NCBI RefSeq assembly: GCF_900099965.1
Contig: NZ_FNDJ01000030.1
Location: 62,001-126,000 of the forward strand
Direction: 5' to 3'
Origin: Nonomuraea jiangxiensis
GTDB lineage: Bacteria; Actinomycetota; Actinomycetes; Streptosporangiales; Streptosporangiaceae
DNA: 64,000 bases
Position numbers and translations under genes: made by a program. This document shows, piece after piece, positions 53,984 through 62,266 of this stretch. The first letter of the stretch is position 1; each line of letters opens with the position of its first letter. The notes beneath the pieces are model-generated. The model made no database searches. It was not told the origin of the DNA and worked only from the letters and a program-made list of their open reading frames with translations.

Positions 53984-54419
53984 CGTTGTCGCGCTAAGTC
54001 CCTGAGGGCGAGGTTCGGAGGAAGCCCCTGTTCTCGAAGCTCCGGGCCATGGCGTTCCAAGAACAAGGGCAAGGTCGTGCCGTACGGTCAGCTCAGGGTT
54101 GTGTGTCGAGCCACTCCTGGAAGGTGGGTCCCGCGAGCTTGCTGTGCGGGCTGGGTAGGAACCCGCCCTTGGCCGTATCTCGGCATCGGGCACGCCCGAG
54201 CCGCCAACACCGATGACCTTGGTGCCTCGGCGGGGCGCCGAGGAGTGCTGCTGCCTCCGCCATGCCCATTGCGGGGGCCGGCTGGGGCGGGCTCGCCGGC
54301 GTTCGAGGGTCAGGTCGACCAGTTCCTCGGCCACCCACGATGCGGCAGACCACGAGCTGGGTGGGCAGGGCCGGGATGTGGGCGACGTCGCCCTGACGCC
54401 ACGGTGATCCCGGCGATCC

Positions 54420-54678
54420 CCGCCTTCTCATGACCGTACTCGTGCGGAATGCGGGCCGACCCGCGGAAGAACTCCGTCGTCGCCTCCTGCTCGGAGGCGC
54501 GCCACGAGGCGACGTCGATGATGACGACCACCACCTCGGCCAGGCCCTCACCGGTGATGATGTCCACACCCGTGGCTCGCGACATCGGCACGACCTGGTC
54601 TCCCCGTCCGGTGAGCACGTCGACGACGTGGCGTCCCAGCCGCCCGGCGGCTCCTGCTACCGCGAACTCGGTGATGCT
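54420..54678 (-). pseudogene. NAD(P)-binding SDR/epimerase fragment
   Basis: ITEFAVAGAAGRLGRHVVDV, SRATGVDIITGEGLAE, VIDVASWRASEQEATTEFF, RGSARIPHEYG: N-terminal Rossmann part of an NmrA/epimerase-like protein. The start codon is lost (ATC where ATG or GTG is expected) and the C-terminal two thirds are absent. Another partner-type gene beside sigma-factor debris. Confidence 0.6.
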
Positions 54679-54763
54679 CGCGCAGCCTGTCCTTCTTGGC
54701 GCCGAACGGTGGTTGAGTGGTACGGACGATGCGCCGAGTCCGTAGTCCGGCACGGCGCCCTTG

Positions 54764-54979
54764 TCAGTCCTCGATGACCTCCAGGTGGAGTTCGCGAAGG
54801 TGGTCGAGGTCCGCGATCAGGTTGATCTCGGTGATCCGCCCCGCCGCGATCGTGAAATCGAACGCCATGCGCGGCTGCCCGCCCGCTGACCAAACGGCTC
54901 CGGCGGCCCCGTCGATCAGCGCCAGTCGCGCGCCTTGGGCACGGCCGCGGAAGGTCTCGGCCACCGCCGATTCTTCGTC
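54764..54979 (-). pseudogene. C-terminal SnoaL part of an ECF sigma factor
   Basis: ESAVAETFRGRAQGARLALI, DGAAGAVWSAGGQPRMAFDF and TIAAGRITEINLIADLDHL correspond to the SnoaL-like tail of SigJ-type sigma factors, up to a natural-looking stop at 54764. Sigma regions 2 and 4 are missing. Lies directly upstream of the SDR fragment on the same strand. Confidence 0.65.
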
Positions 54980-55143
54980 GCACTGATCAACTGGCCGGCC
55001 GATTGGCGGGACCTGCTGCGCCAGGAACGACTGCCCAGCGTGTCCCACCGTGCGTGAAATGACCCCGTGGGTGCCCGAAACTCGGCCGGTGGGGCTGACC
55101 TGGGGTTCGGCGTTCCGGTTGCTGACAGGCATGATCGCTTTTC

Positions 55144-55641
55144 ATGGCGCTGCGGTTGTTCTGTTTGATCTTCGTCCGGTTGCGCTGGCACGCGGATTTG
55201 GTTCGGCGGTGCTGGATCTTCAAGCGTCGTAGCCAGGGCCGGCCTCCCACTCGTGCCTGCGTCCGGACCTTGGTGTTTCGTCTGGCTCGGGAGAATCCGT
55301 TGTGGGGTTATCGGCGGATCGCCGGGGAACTCGCCTCTCTGGGCTGTCGGGTGGGGGCCTCCACGGTGTGGCTCATCTTGAAGAAGGCCGGCATCGATCC
55401 AGCGCCGCGACGCGTGGGGCCGACCTGGAGTGGGTTCCTGCGTGTCAACGTCCGCCACTTACGACGCGTACTGGCTGCCTACGAGACCCGCTTCAATGAG
55501 CATCGCCCACATCGCTCCCTGGGCCAGGCTGCTCCGCTGCGGGCCCTTCCCGATCCGGCCGAGGGCGATGTCAAGGTCATTCGACGTGACCGCCTCGGCG
55601 GGCTGATTCACGAAAACGCGCAGGTCGCACAGGGCGGCTGA
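55144..55641 (+). pseudogene. Integrase/transposase with DDE core deleted in frame
   Basis: An uninterrupted frame of 165 codons joins the N-terminal helix-turn-helix part of an rve-type actinomycete transposase (ARENPLWGYRRIAGELASLG, STVWLILKKAGIDPAPRR, GPTWSGFLR) directly to its C-terminus (VLAAYETRFNEHRPHRSLGQ and DRLGGLIHENAQVA). The roughly 170 residues with the DDE triad are gone. Relatives read about 330-350 residues. It cannot catalyse transposition. Confidence 0.75.
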
Positions 55642-55681
55642 GTTCTTGGCACGCACAGGCGCGAGGTGATCGTGGCCGCAC

Positions 55682-55711
55682 TATTATGTAAACGCATCCG
55701 TATGCGTTTAC
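55682..55711 (+). promoter_or_regulatory. Promoter and TetR-type operator of the MBL-fold gene
   Basis: TATTAT (55682-55687) is a good -10; GTAAACGCAT (55688-55697) and ATGCGTTTAC (55702-55711) form a perfect 10-bp inverted repeat with a 4-nt spacer immediately after it, 18 nt before the start codon. This is the classic size and place for a TetR repressor site, and a TetR gene is the next gene but one. No good -35 was found. Confidence 0.75.
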
Positions 55712-55729
55712 GAAATGAGGGGTGGCCGG

Positions 55730-57259
55730 ATGCTGAAGTCTCTAGGCAAGATCGGGTTACTGGTTCCTGCCTTTGCGGTCGGCGCTGCCTGGTTGGTTGT
55801 CCTGCGGTTGAAGGACGTGCCGGTGCCGCTGCTGGTGGTCTATGGGCTGCTGCTGGTCGGATTGGTGGTCGGGCTGTTGTGGCCCGGTGTGCTCGGCCGG
55901 CTATCCACGCGGCGCCGGGTGCTGGCGTTCATCGGGGTTCCGGTCGGCCTGGGTACGCTGGGGCTCTACCTCGCGGTCGTCTACTACGTCACAGACCTGC
56001 CGGTGCTGCTCGCCCTGGCCGCTACCGCATGCATGGCATGGGCGGCGGCCGCCTTCCTGGGCGGACGCCGGGCGGCGGGCGGCCAGGGTGCCCGGAGCAC
56101 CAGGCGCGCCTTCCTAGCAGGCGGTGCCGCGCTGGCGCTGGGAGTGCTGAGCGGACTGTCCGTCGATCGGGTGGAACGGCAGCGACGCGAGGTGCTGGCG
56201 CGGGGCGAGCAGGAGCGGCAAGCGGCCGTGCGCGCCCCGGGCGGGCGGCGGCGGATCGTCGACGGCGCCGTGCGGGTGTTCCCGATTCACACTGGCGACA
56301 CCATCGTCACCTACGGCCAGTTCTACGGCGGTCTGGACGGCTGGGAAGGGCTGAACGGCTACCTGCGCACCCTGGTGGACAAGGCGCAGATCGCGGTGCC
56401 GGTCTACGCCTACCTCATCGACCACCCCCGGCACGGCCTCATGCTGGTCGACAGCGGCGTCAACTGGGAACAAGCCCACGATCACGACGGGTACTACAAC
56501 CACAACCAGATGGTCTCGCGCCTGTTGACGCAGCGCGACGAGTACCGGCTGACCCCCGAGCAGGACCTGCGGGTCCGCCTGGCCCGGCTCGGCTATGACG
56601 CCAAGGAGATCACCACCGTGTTCCTCACCCACGTCCACGACGACCACGCGGGAGGGCTGCGCTACCTGCCCCGGGCAACGGTGGTGCTGGACCGCCGCGA
56701 CTGGGAACACGGCACGGTCTACCCGTACTCCTTCGACCTGGTCAAGAACGACCTCTCCTTCCCCGCCTTCGACTCCGGCGCCTTCGGCGCCTTTCTCGAC
56801 AGTCAGGACCATTTCGGTGATGGCAGCCTCATCCTGCTGCCCACCCCCGGCCACTCGCCCGGCCACATGTGCGTGCTCCTGCGTCTGGACGCCGGCAACC
56901 TGCTGTTCATGGGCGACACCCTCTACACACTGCCCCACCTGGCCACAGGCCAAGTCCGCCAGATGACCATCGGTGGCGCCGACACGACCCACCAGATCGA
57001 GGCCGCCCGGCGCATCCAGACCCTGCTGGCCTCCGATCCCGCCACCGTGCCGTTGTTCGCCCACGACAACACCCGCTACCAGTCCGACCTGGTGGTCTCC
57101 GCGTTCGCCCACGGGACGCCCGGCGAGGAGGGGTTGCGGGAGTTGCGTCGGTACATGGAGGCCGTCCTCACCCCCGACTGGCGGCTGCGGCCCGGGCACA
57201 CCCCCCACTTCGTGCCGCCGGTATCCGGCATGGGCTTGGGACGGGTAGAGCTCCGATGA
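55730..57259 (+). CDS. Membrane-anchored metallo-beta-lactamase-fold hydrolase
   Basis: Protein of 509 residues; ATG 55730 follows GAGGGG by 7 nt. The N-terminal ~110 residues form four membrane helices; a fifth follows twin Arg (STRRAFLAGGAALALGVLSG, about 124-143), and the remainder is a soluble MBL domain with HVHDDH (301-306), a later His in PTPGHSPGH, Asp in LFMGDTLY and a final His in LFAHDN. The soluble part resembles N-acyl-homoserine lactonase/glyoxalase II-like hydrolases. A membrane-tethered enzyme of this layout is unusual. It overlaps a TetR gene (ATGA). Confidence 0.85.
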   Translation: MLKSLGKIGLLVPAFAVGAAWLVVLRLKDVPVPLLVVYGLLLVGLVVGLLWPGVLGRLSTRRRVLAFIGVPVGLGTLGLYLAVVYYVTDLPVLLALAATACMAWAAAAFLGGRRAAGGQGARSTRRAFLAGGAALALGVLSGLSVDRVERQRREVLARGEQERQAAVRAPGGRRRIVDGAVRVFPIHTGDTIVTYGQFYGGLDGWEGLNGYLRTLVDKAQIAVPVYAYLIDHPRHGLMLVDSGVNWEQAHDHDGYYNHNQMVSRLLTQRDEYRLTPEQDLRVRLARLGYDAKEITTVFLTHVHDDHAGGLRYLPRATVVLDRRDWEHGTVYPYSFDLVKNDLSFPAFDSGAFGAFLDSQDHFGDGSLILLPTPGHSPGHMCVLLRLDAGNLLFMGDTLYTLPHLATGQVRQMTIGGADTTHQIEAARRIQTLLASDPATVPLFAHDNTRYQSDLVVSAFAHGTPGEEGLRELRRYMEAVLTPDWRLRPGHTPHFVPPVSGMGLGRVELR

Positions 57260-57912
57260 CCTCTACGCGGCGCACCCGGGGCAGACCCCGTGACCCCGAG
57301 GCCGACGAGGCGATTATGAAGGCGGCGCTGGAGCTGTTCGTGGAACGCGGCCTGGAGGGCGCGAACTTCGAGCAGATCGCCAAGCGCGCCGGCGTGGCCA
57401 AGGTGACCGTCTACCGGCGCTGGTCATCGAAGGAGGAACTGCTCACCCAGGCGATCGAGCAGGCCCGCACCCTCGTCCCCGAGGCCGACATCTGGGCCTC
57501 CACCGACGCCACGACGCAGCCGGTCGACGAGCGGCTCATGGACTCCTGGGTGCACACCTTCGGCGACGCCCGCTTTCGGGCGATCCTCGCCCAGCTCATC
57601 GGCTCCAGCGTCACCCAGCCGTCGCTGCTGGCCACCTACCGCCAGCAGTACATCCAGCCCCGCCGCCGGCTGATCCACGCCGCGCTGGAACGTGCCCGCC
57701 GCGACGGCCAGTTGGCCGTTGACGCCGACCTCGACACCGTGATCGACATGGTCGTCGGCGCGGCCATGTACCGCATGCTCATCCACCCGGACACACCAGC
57801 CGACCCCGCCGCCACACGCCAGTACCTGCAGGCCGTCCTCCGCCAAGCCGACCGACTGCTGCGGCTCCCCGACGTGCCCCATGGACAGCAAGAAGGGCAA
57901 GAACCCGCATGA
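57256..57912 (+). CDS. TetR-family repressor
   Basis: Regulator of 218 residues, start overlapping the MBL-fold gene's stop. The HTH is NFEQIAKRAGVAKVTVYRRWSSKEELL (about 36-62); the C-terminal domain is TetR_C-like helices. Likely represses the operon through the inverted repeat at 55688-55711. Its stop overlaps the start of a broken amidohydrolase gene, so the original operon had at least three genes. Confidence 0.92.
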   Translation: MTSTRRTRGRPRDPEADEAIMKAALELFVERGLEGANFEQIAKRAGVAKVTVYRRWSSKEELLTQAIEQARTLVPEADIWASTDATTQPVDERLMDSWVHTFGDARFRAILAQLIGSSVTQPSLLATYRQQYIQPRRRLIHAALERARRDGQLAVDADLDTVIDMVVGAAMYRMLIHPDTPADPAATRQYLQAVLRQADRLLRLPDVPHGQQEGQEPA

Positions 57913-58480
57913 CCGGATACATCGACGTTCAGCAGCACATGATCCCCGCCGACTACGCGCGCTGGCTGCGCGAGCACGGGGGTCCATGCTCCCGGCGGGC
58001 GCGAGCTGCCTGAGTGGAGCCCTGCACTGGCGCTGGAGTTGATGGACGACCAGGGCATCGCCACCGCGATCCTGTCCATCAGCACGCCGGGCGTGCATCT
58101 GGGCGACGGCACCGACGCCGCAACGATGGCACGCACCGTGAACGAGTTCGGGGCGGGCTGGCGCAGGCCCATCCCGGCAGGTTCGGGCTGTTCGCCACAC
58201 TCACCCTGCCCGACGTGGACGCCGCCGTGCCCGAAGCGGCGCACACCCTCGACGAACTGGCCGCCGACCGGGGTGATCCTGCTGGCCAACAGCCACGGAC
58301 TCTACCTGGGCGACCCGGCCCTGGCCCCGCTCATGGCGACGCTGGACGACCGCTCCGCTGTGGTCCTCGTGCACCCCGCCGACCTGCCCGGCCCGCCGCG
58401 CCGGGCATCCCGCCGTTCGCCGCCGACTTCCTGCCCGACACCACCCGCGCCGCTTCCCGCACATCAGGTTCATCCTTAGC
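57909..58480 (+). pseudogene. Amidohydrolase (ACMSD-like) with multiple frameshifts
   Basis: ATG 57909 overlaps the TetR stop (ATGA) and the sequence starts well (MTGYIDVQQHMIPADYARWL), but frame changes are needed near 57980, 58157, 58270 and 58400 to read ALELMDDQGIATAILSISTP, HPGRFGLFATLTLPDVDAAV, VILLANSHGLYLGDPALAPL and PGIPPFAADFLPDTTRA. It ends at RFPHIRFILS, where unrelated sequence in the opposite orientation begins. The C-terminal half is lost. Confidence 0.85.
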
Positions 58481-58935
58481 ACTGAGCGTCTGGGATGCGC
58501 AGGCCGAGCTGATGCGCCGCATGGGTAGACACCGATGGCCTGGCCGTCGTTCATCGCGAAGATCGCGGTCGGTCGGCCGGGCCGGGTCAGCATGTGGTGG
58601 GCCGGCCCGCCCTCGATGAGGAAGTCTCCTCGGCCGATCAGCTCCGTGTCGACGGGCACGCCGGCCATGTCCAGAGCGGTTCGATAGCCGTCGAGCGGGC
58701 CCGGCTCGACAGCGCGGAGTCCGGCCGCGGTGATGATGGCGATGCGGCGATGCCCGAGCCCCAGGAGGTGGCGGGTGGCCGTGAGCCCGCCGTTCCAGTC
58801 GCCTGCGCCGACCGACGGGATGCTCCCGGTGGGTGGGTCCGCCGGATCGAGCAGCACCAGCGGGATCCCCGGTGGGTGAGCTGTTCGTGCTGGTCTCCGT
58901 CAGGCCGGAGAACACGGCGATCACTCCGCTCAGAC
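58480..58935 (-). pseudogene. LacI-family regulator fragment
   Basis: LSGVIAVFSGLTET, then after a one-base shift QHEQLTHRGIPLVLLDPADP, GGLTATRHLLGLGHRRIAII, GRPTAIFAMNDGQAIGVY and, after another shift, AAHQLGLRIPD. This is the effector domain of a LacI repressor; HTH and C-terminal end are missing. It meets the amidohydrolase fragment head-on at about 58480. Confidence 0.8.
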
Positions 58936-59161
58936 GGTGCCACAGCACATTCTCCACCCAGGCATCTCCGGCGGTGTGGTCGCGGCGTTTCACCTGACGG
59001 GCGGATCGCCGGACGCGACCTTGATGCGGAGGTTGCAGAACGACCGAGCAAGCGGCCGTCCATAGGAATAGATCCGGCCCATGGAGTGTCTCTATCTCCG
59101 CGTCCAGGAGCGTTTCACCTGGTTCCCCAGCTTCGTGCCGAAAGGCCGGGAAGGGAGAGCT

Positions 59162-59629
59162 GTGGTCCGGCAGGCCCAGTATCACAAGAACCCGGAAGCC
59201 GTTTCGCGGCTCGACCCGGAGCAGTACCGCGTGACCCAGCAGGACGGCACCGAGAGCCCGTTCGCCAATGCCTACTGGGACAACCACGAGCCCGGCATCT
59301 ACGTCGACGTCGTGTCCGGCGAGCCGCTGTTCGCGTCGGTCGACAAGTACGACAGCCACTCAGGCTGGCCGAGCTTCACCAAGCCGATCGCCAAGACGAA
59401 TGTCGTCGAACGCAAGGACTTCAGTCACGGGATGATCCGGGCGGAGGTCCGCTCGCTGCACGGGGACAGCCACCTCGGTCACGTTTTCGACGACGGTCCT
59501 GCCGACAGGGGCGGACTGCGCTACTGCATCAACTCCGCGTCGTTGCGGTTCATCCACCTCGACGACCTGGAGCAGGAGGGGTACGGCGAATACCGCACCC
59601 TGTTCACGAGTGACACTGACGACAAGTAA
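59162..59629 (+). CDS. msrB: Peptide-methionine (R)-S-oxide reductase
   Basis: Reduces methionine-R-sulfoxide; 155 residues. GTG 59162 gives the standard N-terminus for this group. Motifs: YDSHSGWPSFTKPI, HLGHVFDDGP and the catalytic GLRYCINSASLRF with Cys122. The structural zinc Cys pairs found in many MsrB proteins are not present, as in form-2 enzymes. msrA follows 9 nt downstream, so both sulfoxide epimers are handled by one operon. Confidence 0.95.
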   Translation: MVRQAQYHKNPEAVSRLDPEQYRVTQQDGTESPFANAYWDNHEPGIYVDVVSGEPLFASVDKYDSHSGWPSFTKPIAKTNVVERKDFSHGMIRAEVRSLHGDSHLGHVFDDGPADRGGLRYCINSASLRFIHLDDLEQEGYGEYRTLFTSDTDDK

Positions 59630-59638
59630 GGAGACGAC

Positions 59639-60145
59639 GTGACCACCGAAAAGGCGATCCTCGCCGGCGGCTGCTTCTGGGGCATGGAGGAGTTGTTCCG
59701 CCACCAGCCCGGCGTCGTGTCCACGCGCGTCGGCTACAGCGGCGGCGACGTCCCGAACGCCACCTACCGCAACCACGGCACCCACGCGGAGTCCATCGAG
59801 GTCGTCTACGACCCCGAGAAGACCGACTTCCGTGCGCTGCTCGAGTTCTTCTTCCAGGTGCACGACCCCTCGACGAAGAACCGCCAGGGCAACGACATCG
59901 GCACCAGCTACCGCTCGGCGATCTTCTACACCAGCGACGAGCAGAAGCGCGTCGCCGAGGACACCATCGCCGACGTCGACGCTTCGGGCCTGTGGCCCGG
60001 CAAGGTCGTCACCGAGGTCACCCCGGCGGGCGACTTCTGGGAGGCCGAGCCCGAGCACCAGGACTACCTGCAGAAGTACCCCAACGGCTACACCTGCCAT
60101 TTCCCCCGTCCCGGGTGGAAGCTCCCGAAGCGGGAAACGGCCTGA
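59639..60145 (+). CDS. msrA: Peptide-methionine (S)-S-oxide reductase
   Basis: Reduces methionine-S-sulfoxide with thioredoxin; 168 residues from GTG 59639 (AAGGAG upstream). The catalytic motif GGCFWG (Cys12) and the block GYSGGDVPNATYRNHGTHAESIEVVYDP are diagnostic. The C-terminus (YTCHFPRPGWKLP) carries one further Cys that may be the resolving residue. Second gene of the msrB-msrA operon, followed by a strong hairpin. Confidence 0.95.
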   Translation: MTTEKAILAGGCFWGMEELFRHQPGVVSTRVGYSGGDVPNATYRNHGTHAESIEVVYDPEKTDFRALLEFFFQVHDPSTKNRQGNDIGTSYRSAIFYTSDEQKRVAEDTIADVDASGLWPGKVVTEVTPAGDFWEAEPEHQDYLQKYPNGYTCHFPRPGWKLPKRETA

Positions 60146-60150
60146 CATCT

Positions 60151-60181
60151 CCGGCGCGCGGACCCCGAGTCCGCGCGCCGG
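60151..60181. terminator. Terminator after msrA
   Basis: CCGGCGCGCGGAC and its complement form a perfect 13-bp stem around CCCGA, starting 6 nt after the stop. Confidence 0.75.
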
Positions 60182-60435
60182 CGCGTATCCGGGAAACGTG
60201 GGCGAGCAGAGCCCCGTGCGTGACTACCCCGAGGCGATCGCCGGGACTCGCCGGTCGACGGCGCCGAGATCCCGCAGCCGGACACGCGCTTCCTTGACAC
60301 GTCAGTCCACCTCGAACTGCAGCTGTGCCGCCGCCTGGGGCCTGTACGGTCCACTGGACAGAGCGCCGCCGCCGCGGTGCTTTCGTCGTTGCGCGGTCGC
60401 CGTAGCCGCCCGTTATCGTGGGGGAACGGCATCCG

Positions 60436-60729
60436 CTACTGGGCGGCGGGTGTGTCGGTCCGGGTCGTCAGCGCTCTGAGCAGCGATTGCGCGTCGTACG
60501 GGCCGATGTGTCGGCGGCCGTTGATGAAGAGCGCCGGGATGGCGGTGATGTTCATGGCCTCGGCATCGAGGGCGATGGTGATGATGTCGGACGGCCACTG
60601 GCTGTCCTGGTCGTCGAAGATCGCTCGCGCGAAGTCGAGGAATCTGTCCTGTGCGGCCGCAGCCTCGGATTCCTCCGCCACTGCCCAGCCAAGCAGCTGT
60701 CCCCGGTGGTGCCGCAAGGGGGGCCTCAA
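60436..60729 (-). pseudogene. DsbA-type thioredoxin-fold protein, internally deleted
   Basis: SEAAAAQDRFLDFARAIFDD then QDSQWPSDIITIALD is the helical insert of DsbA/NhaA-C-type thioredoxin domains; it joins at once to AEAMNITAIPALFINGRRHI (cis-Pro strand) and GPYDAQSLLRAL, missing about 30 residues between. The N-terminal CxxC strand is also absent. Possibly translated but lacking the active site. Confidence 0.55.
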
Positions 60730-60773
60730 GCGCCGACGCTGTCATGGCCGTCGCGACGCGCTGTCCCACAATA

Positions 60774-60787
60774 GGACTATATAGTCC
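60774..60787. promoter_or_regulatory. GGAC-type operator, copy 1
   Basis: GGACTATATAGTCC is a perfect 14-bp palindrome containing TATAGT, between the DsbA-like remnant and the headless TetR gene. Confidence 0.65.
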
Positions 60788-60831
60788 ATAGTCGATGCCT
60801 GTTCCTGATGGTTATTGCCTATAGTGGACCT

Positions 60832-61309
60832 CGTGGACCGTTATGGCCAGGACGGCGGCCGTGCCGACGCGCCTCCGGCTGAGGAGGCCGTCGAGGCCAG
60901 GCTCGGTAGGCTGCTCGCGATTCAGGGACCCTTGCCGAACAACCTGCACTCGGTACGGGACCTCGTCCAATGGCGGGACGAAGTCGTCCGCCTGGGGCAG
61001 AGGCGCGACGACGGGATCTGTCCGCTGGGTGACCTGGCCGAGCTGCTCGCCGACGGCGATGAAGCCGCACGGTCGGCGGTTCGCGCCTGCCTCGCGGCAT
61101 GGGAGTCGCTCCTGGCGGGCGGAATCACCCGCATCCGGGAAAGCGGCGAACTCGCGGCGGATGCCGATCCTGAAAGGCTCGCGACCAGCCTGATGGCCGC
61201 GTTGCAGGGCGGTCTGCTTCTCGCCCGCACCACCCGCGACGTGCGGCGGTTGGAGGTGGCCCTGGACATAGCCCTTGGCTACGTCCGCGCACACGCCGTC
61301 ACGCTGTGA
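60832..61309 (+). pseudogene. TetR-family regulator lacking its DNA-binding domain
   Basis: The C-terminal domain is clearly homologous to the TetR at 61299-61928: VRDLVQWRDEVV versus FRGLVRWRDALV, LGDLAELLAD versus LGSLAGELAD, WESLLAGGITRIRESGEL versus WEGLLAAGLRRMQESGVL, and LATSLMAALQGG versus LATGLMAALQGG. The first ~75 residues with the helix-turn-helix are gone and replaced by an acidic stretch. It might survive as a dimerisation partner, but decay is the simpler view. Its 3' end overlaps that of the intact paralogue by 11 nt. Confidence 0.7.
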
Positions 61310-61928
61310 GGAACGACTTCACGTGGTCAAGCGCCATATCGAGGGCGATCTCCATGGGCTTGATGTCATGCGCGGTCTCAGCGAGCAGGTACCCGCCCTG
61401 CAAGGCGGCCATCAGACCCGTGGCAAGTTTCTCCGGGTCGGCGTCCGGCTTGAGCACCCCGCTTTCCTGCATCCGCCGCAGGCCGGCGGCGAGCAGTCCT
61501 TCCCATTCCACGAATGACTCGGCGAGCGTGGCACGGGCCTGGTCGTCCTGGTCGGCGAGTTCGCCGGCCAGCGAGCCAAGCGCACAGCCGTAGGCGCCGT
61601 TCTGCAACGCGTTTCGCTGCACCAGCGCATCGCGCCAGCGGACCAGACCGCGGAACGACTTCAAGCGCTGAAGGTTGCCGCGTTCACGCTCGAGGACCTG
61701 CGCGGCGCGCGCCGCGACGACGGCGCGGACCAGCTCCTCCTTGTCCGGGAAGTGGTTGTAGAGCTGAGATTTGCTGGTGTTGCTTGCGGCCCGGACGTCG
61801 TCCAGCGTGGTCGCGTTCACGCCCTTCACGTACATCAGCTCGACAGCGGCCGCCACGATGCGCGCACGAGTGGCGGCCCCACGTGGCGTCAGCCTCTGCC
61901 CCGGCTGTGCGTTCTCCGGCCTGCTCAC
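61299..61928 (-). CDS. TetR-family transcriptional regulator
   Basis: Repressor of 209 residues from GTG 61928. HTH: TTLDDVRAASNTSKSQLYNHFPDKEELV (about 40-67). The C-terminal domain is of the TetR_C_6-like type often linked to quinone- or electrophile-responsive dehydrogenases. Divergent from the quinone oxidoreductase-like gene at 62267, with two GGAC-type palindromes in between, so it probably represses that gene and itself. Confidence 0.92.
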   Translation of the reverse strand: MSRPENAQPGQRLTPRGAATRARIVAAAVELMYVKGVNATTLDDVRAASNTSKSQLYNHFPDKEELVRAVVAARAAQVLERERGNLQRLKSFRGLVRWRDALVQRNALQNGAYGCALGSLAGELADQDDQARATLAESFVEWEGLLAAGLRRMQESGVLKPDADPEKLATGLMAALQGGYLLAETAHDIKPMEIALDMALDHVKSFLTA

Positions 61929-62061
61929 GGTCCTCAGGTTACCTGTTTAATACAGCCGCCGCATGGACTACATGGTCCCGCTCGGCCACGGGGGTCTGTC
62001 CCTAGGCGGGACATGGCGATGAGGTTCTCCGCGGTGAGAATGTTGTCGCCCACAAACCGTA

Positions 62062-62075
62062 GGACTATTACGTCC
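62062..62075. promoter_or_regulatory. GGAC-type operator, copy 2
   Basis: GGACTATTACGTCC, an imperfect version of the palindrome at 60774, in the 338-nt gap between the divergent TetR and oxidoreductase genes. Confidence 0.55.
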
Positions 62076-62204
62076 ATAACAGTTTGACATGGCATCGATC
62101 GGCAAGCCCTTCGCCAGTCGTCAGTGGTTGGGATGAGCAGTGCTTCTAACGGCCCTGGCGATGCGTTCTCGTATGGCGGGGCGCATCTGCACTGTTACCA
62201 TGAT

Positions 62205-62218
62205 GGACGATATAGTCC
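62205..62218. promoter_or_regulatory. GGAC-type operator, copy 3, over the oxidoreductase promoter
   Basis: GGACGATATAGTCC contains TATAGT (62211-62216), a probable -10 element, 48 nt before the start at 62267. A repressor bound here would block RNA polymerase directly. Confidence 0.65.
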
Positions 62219-62266
62219 AAAAATGTTCAGAGACACTCGGCGAGGACTGGATGCAGGGGGTGCCGG

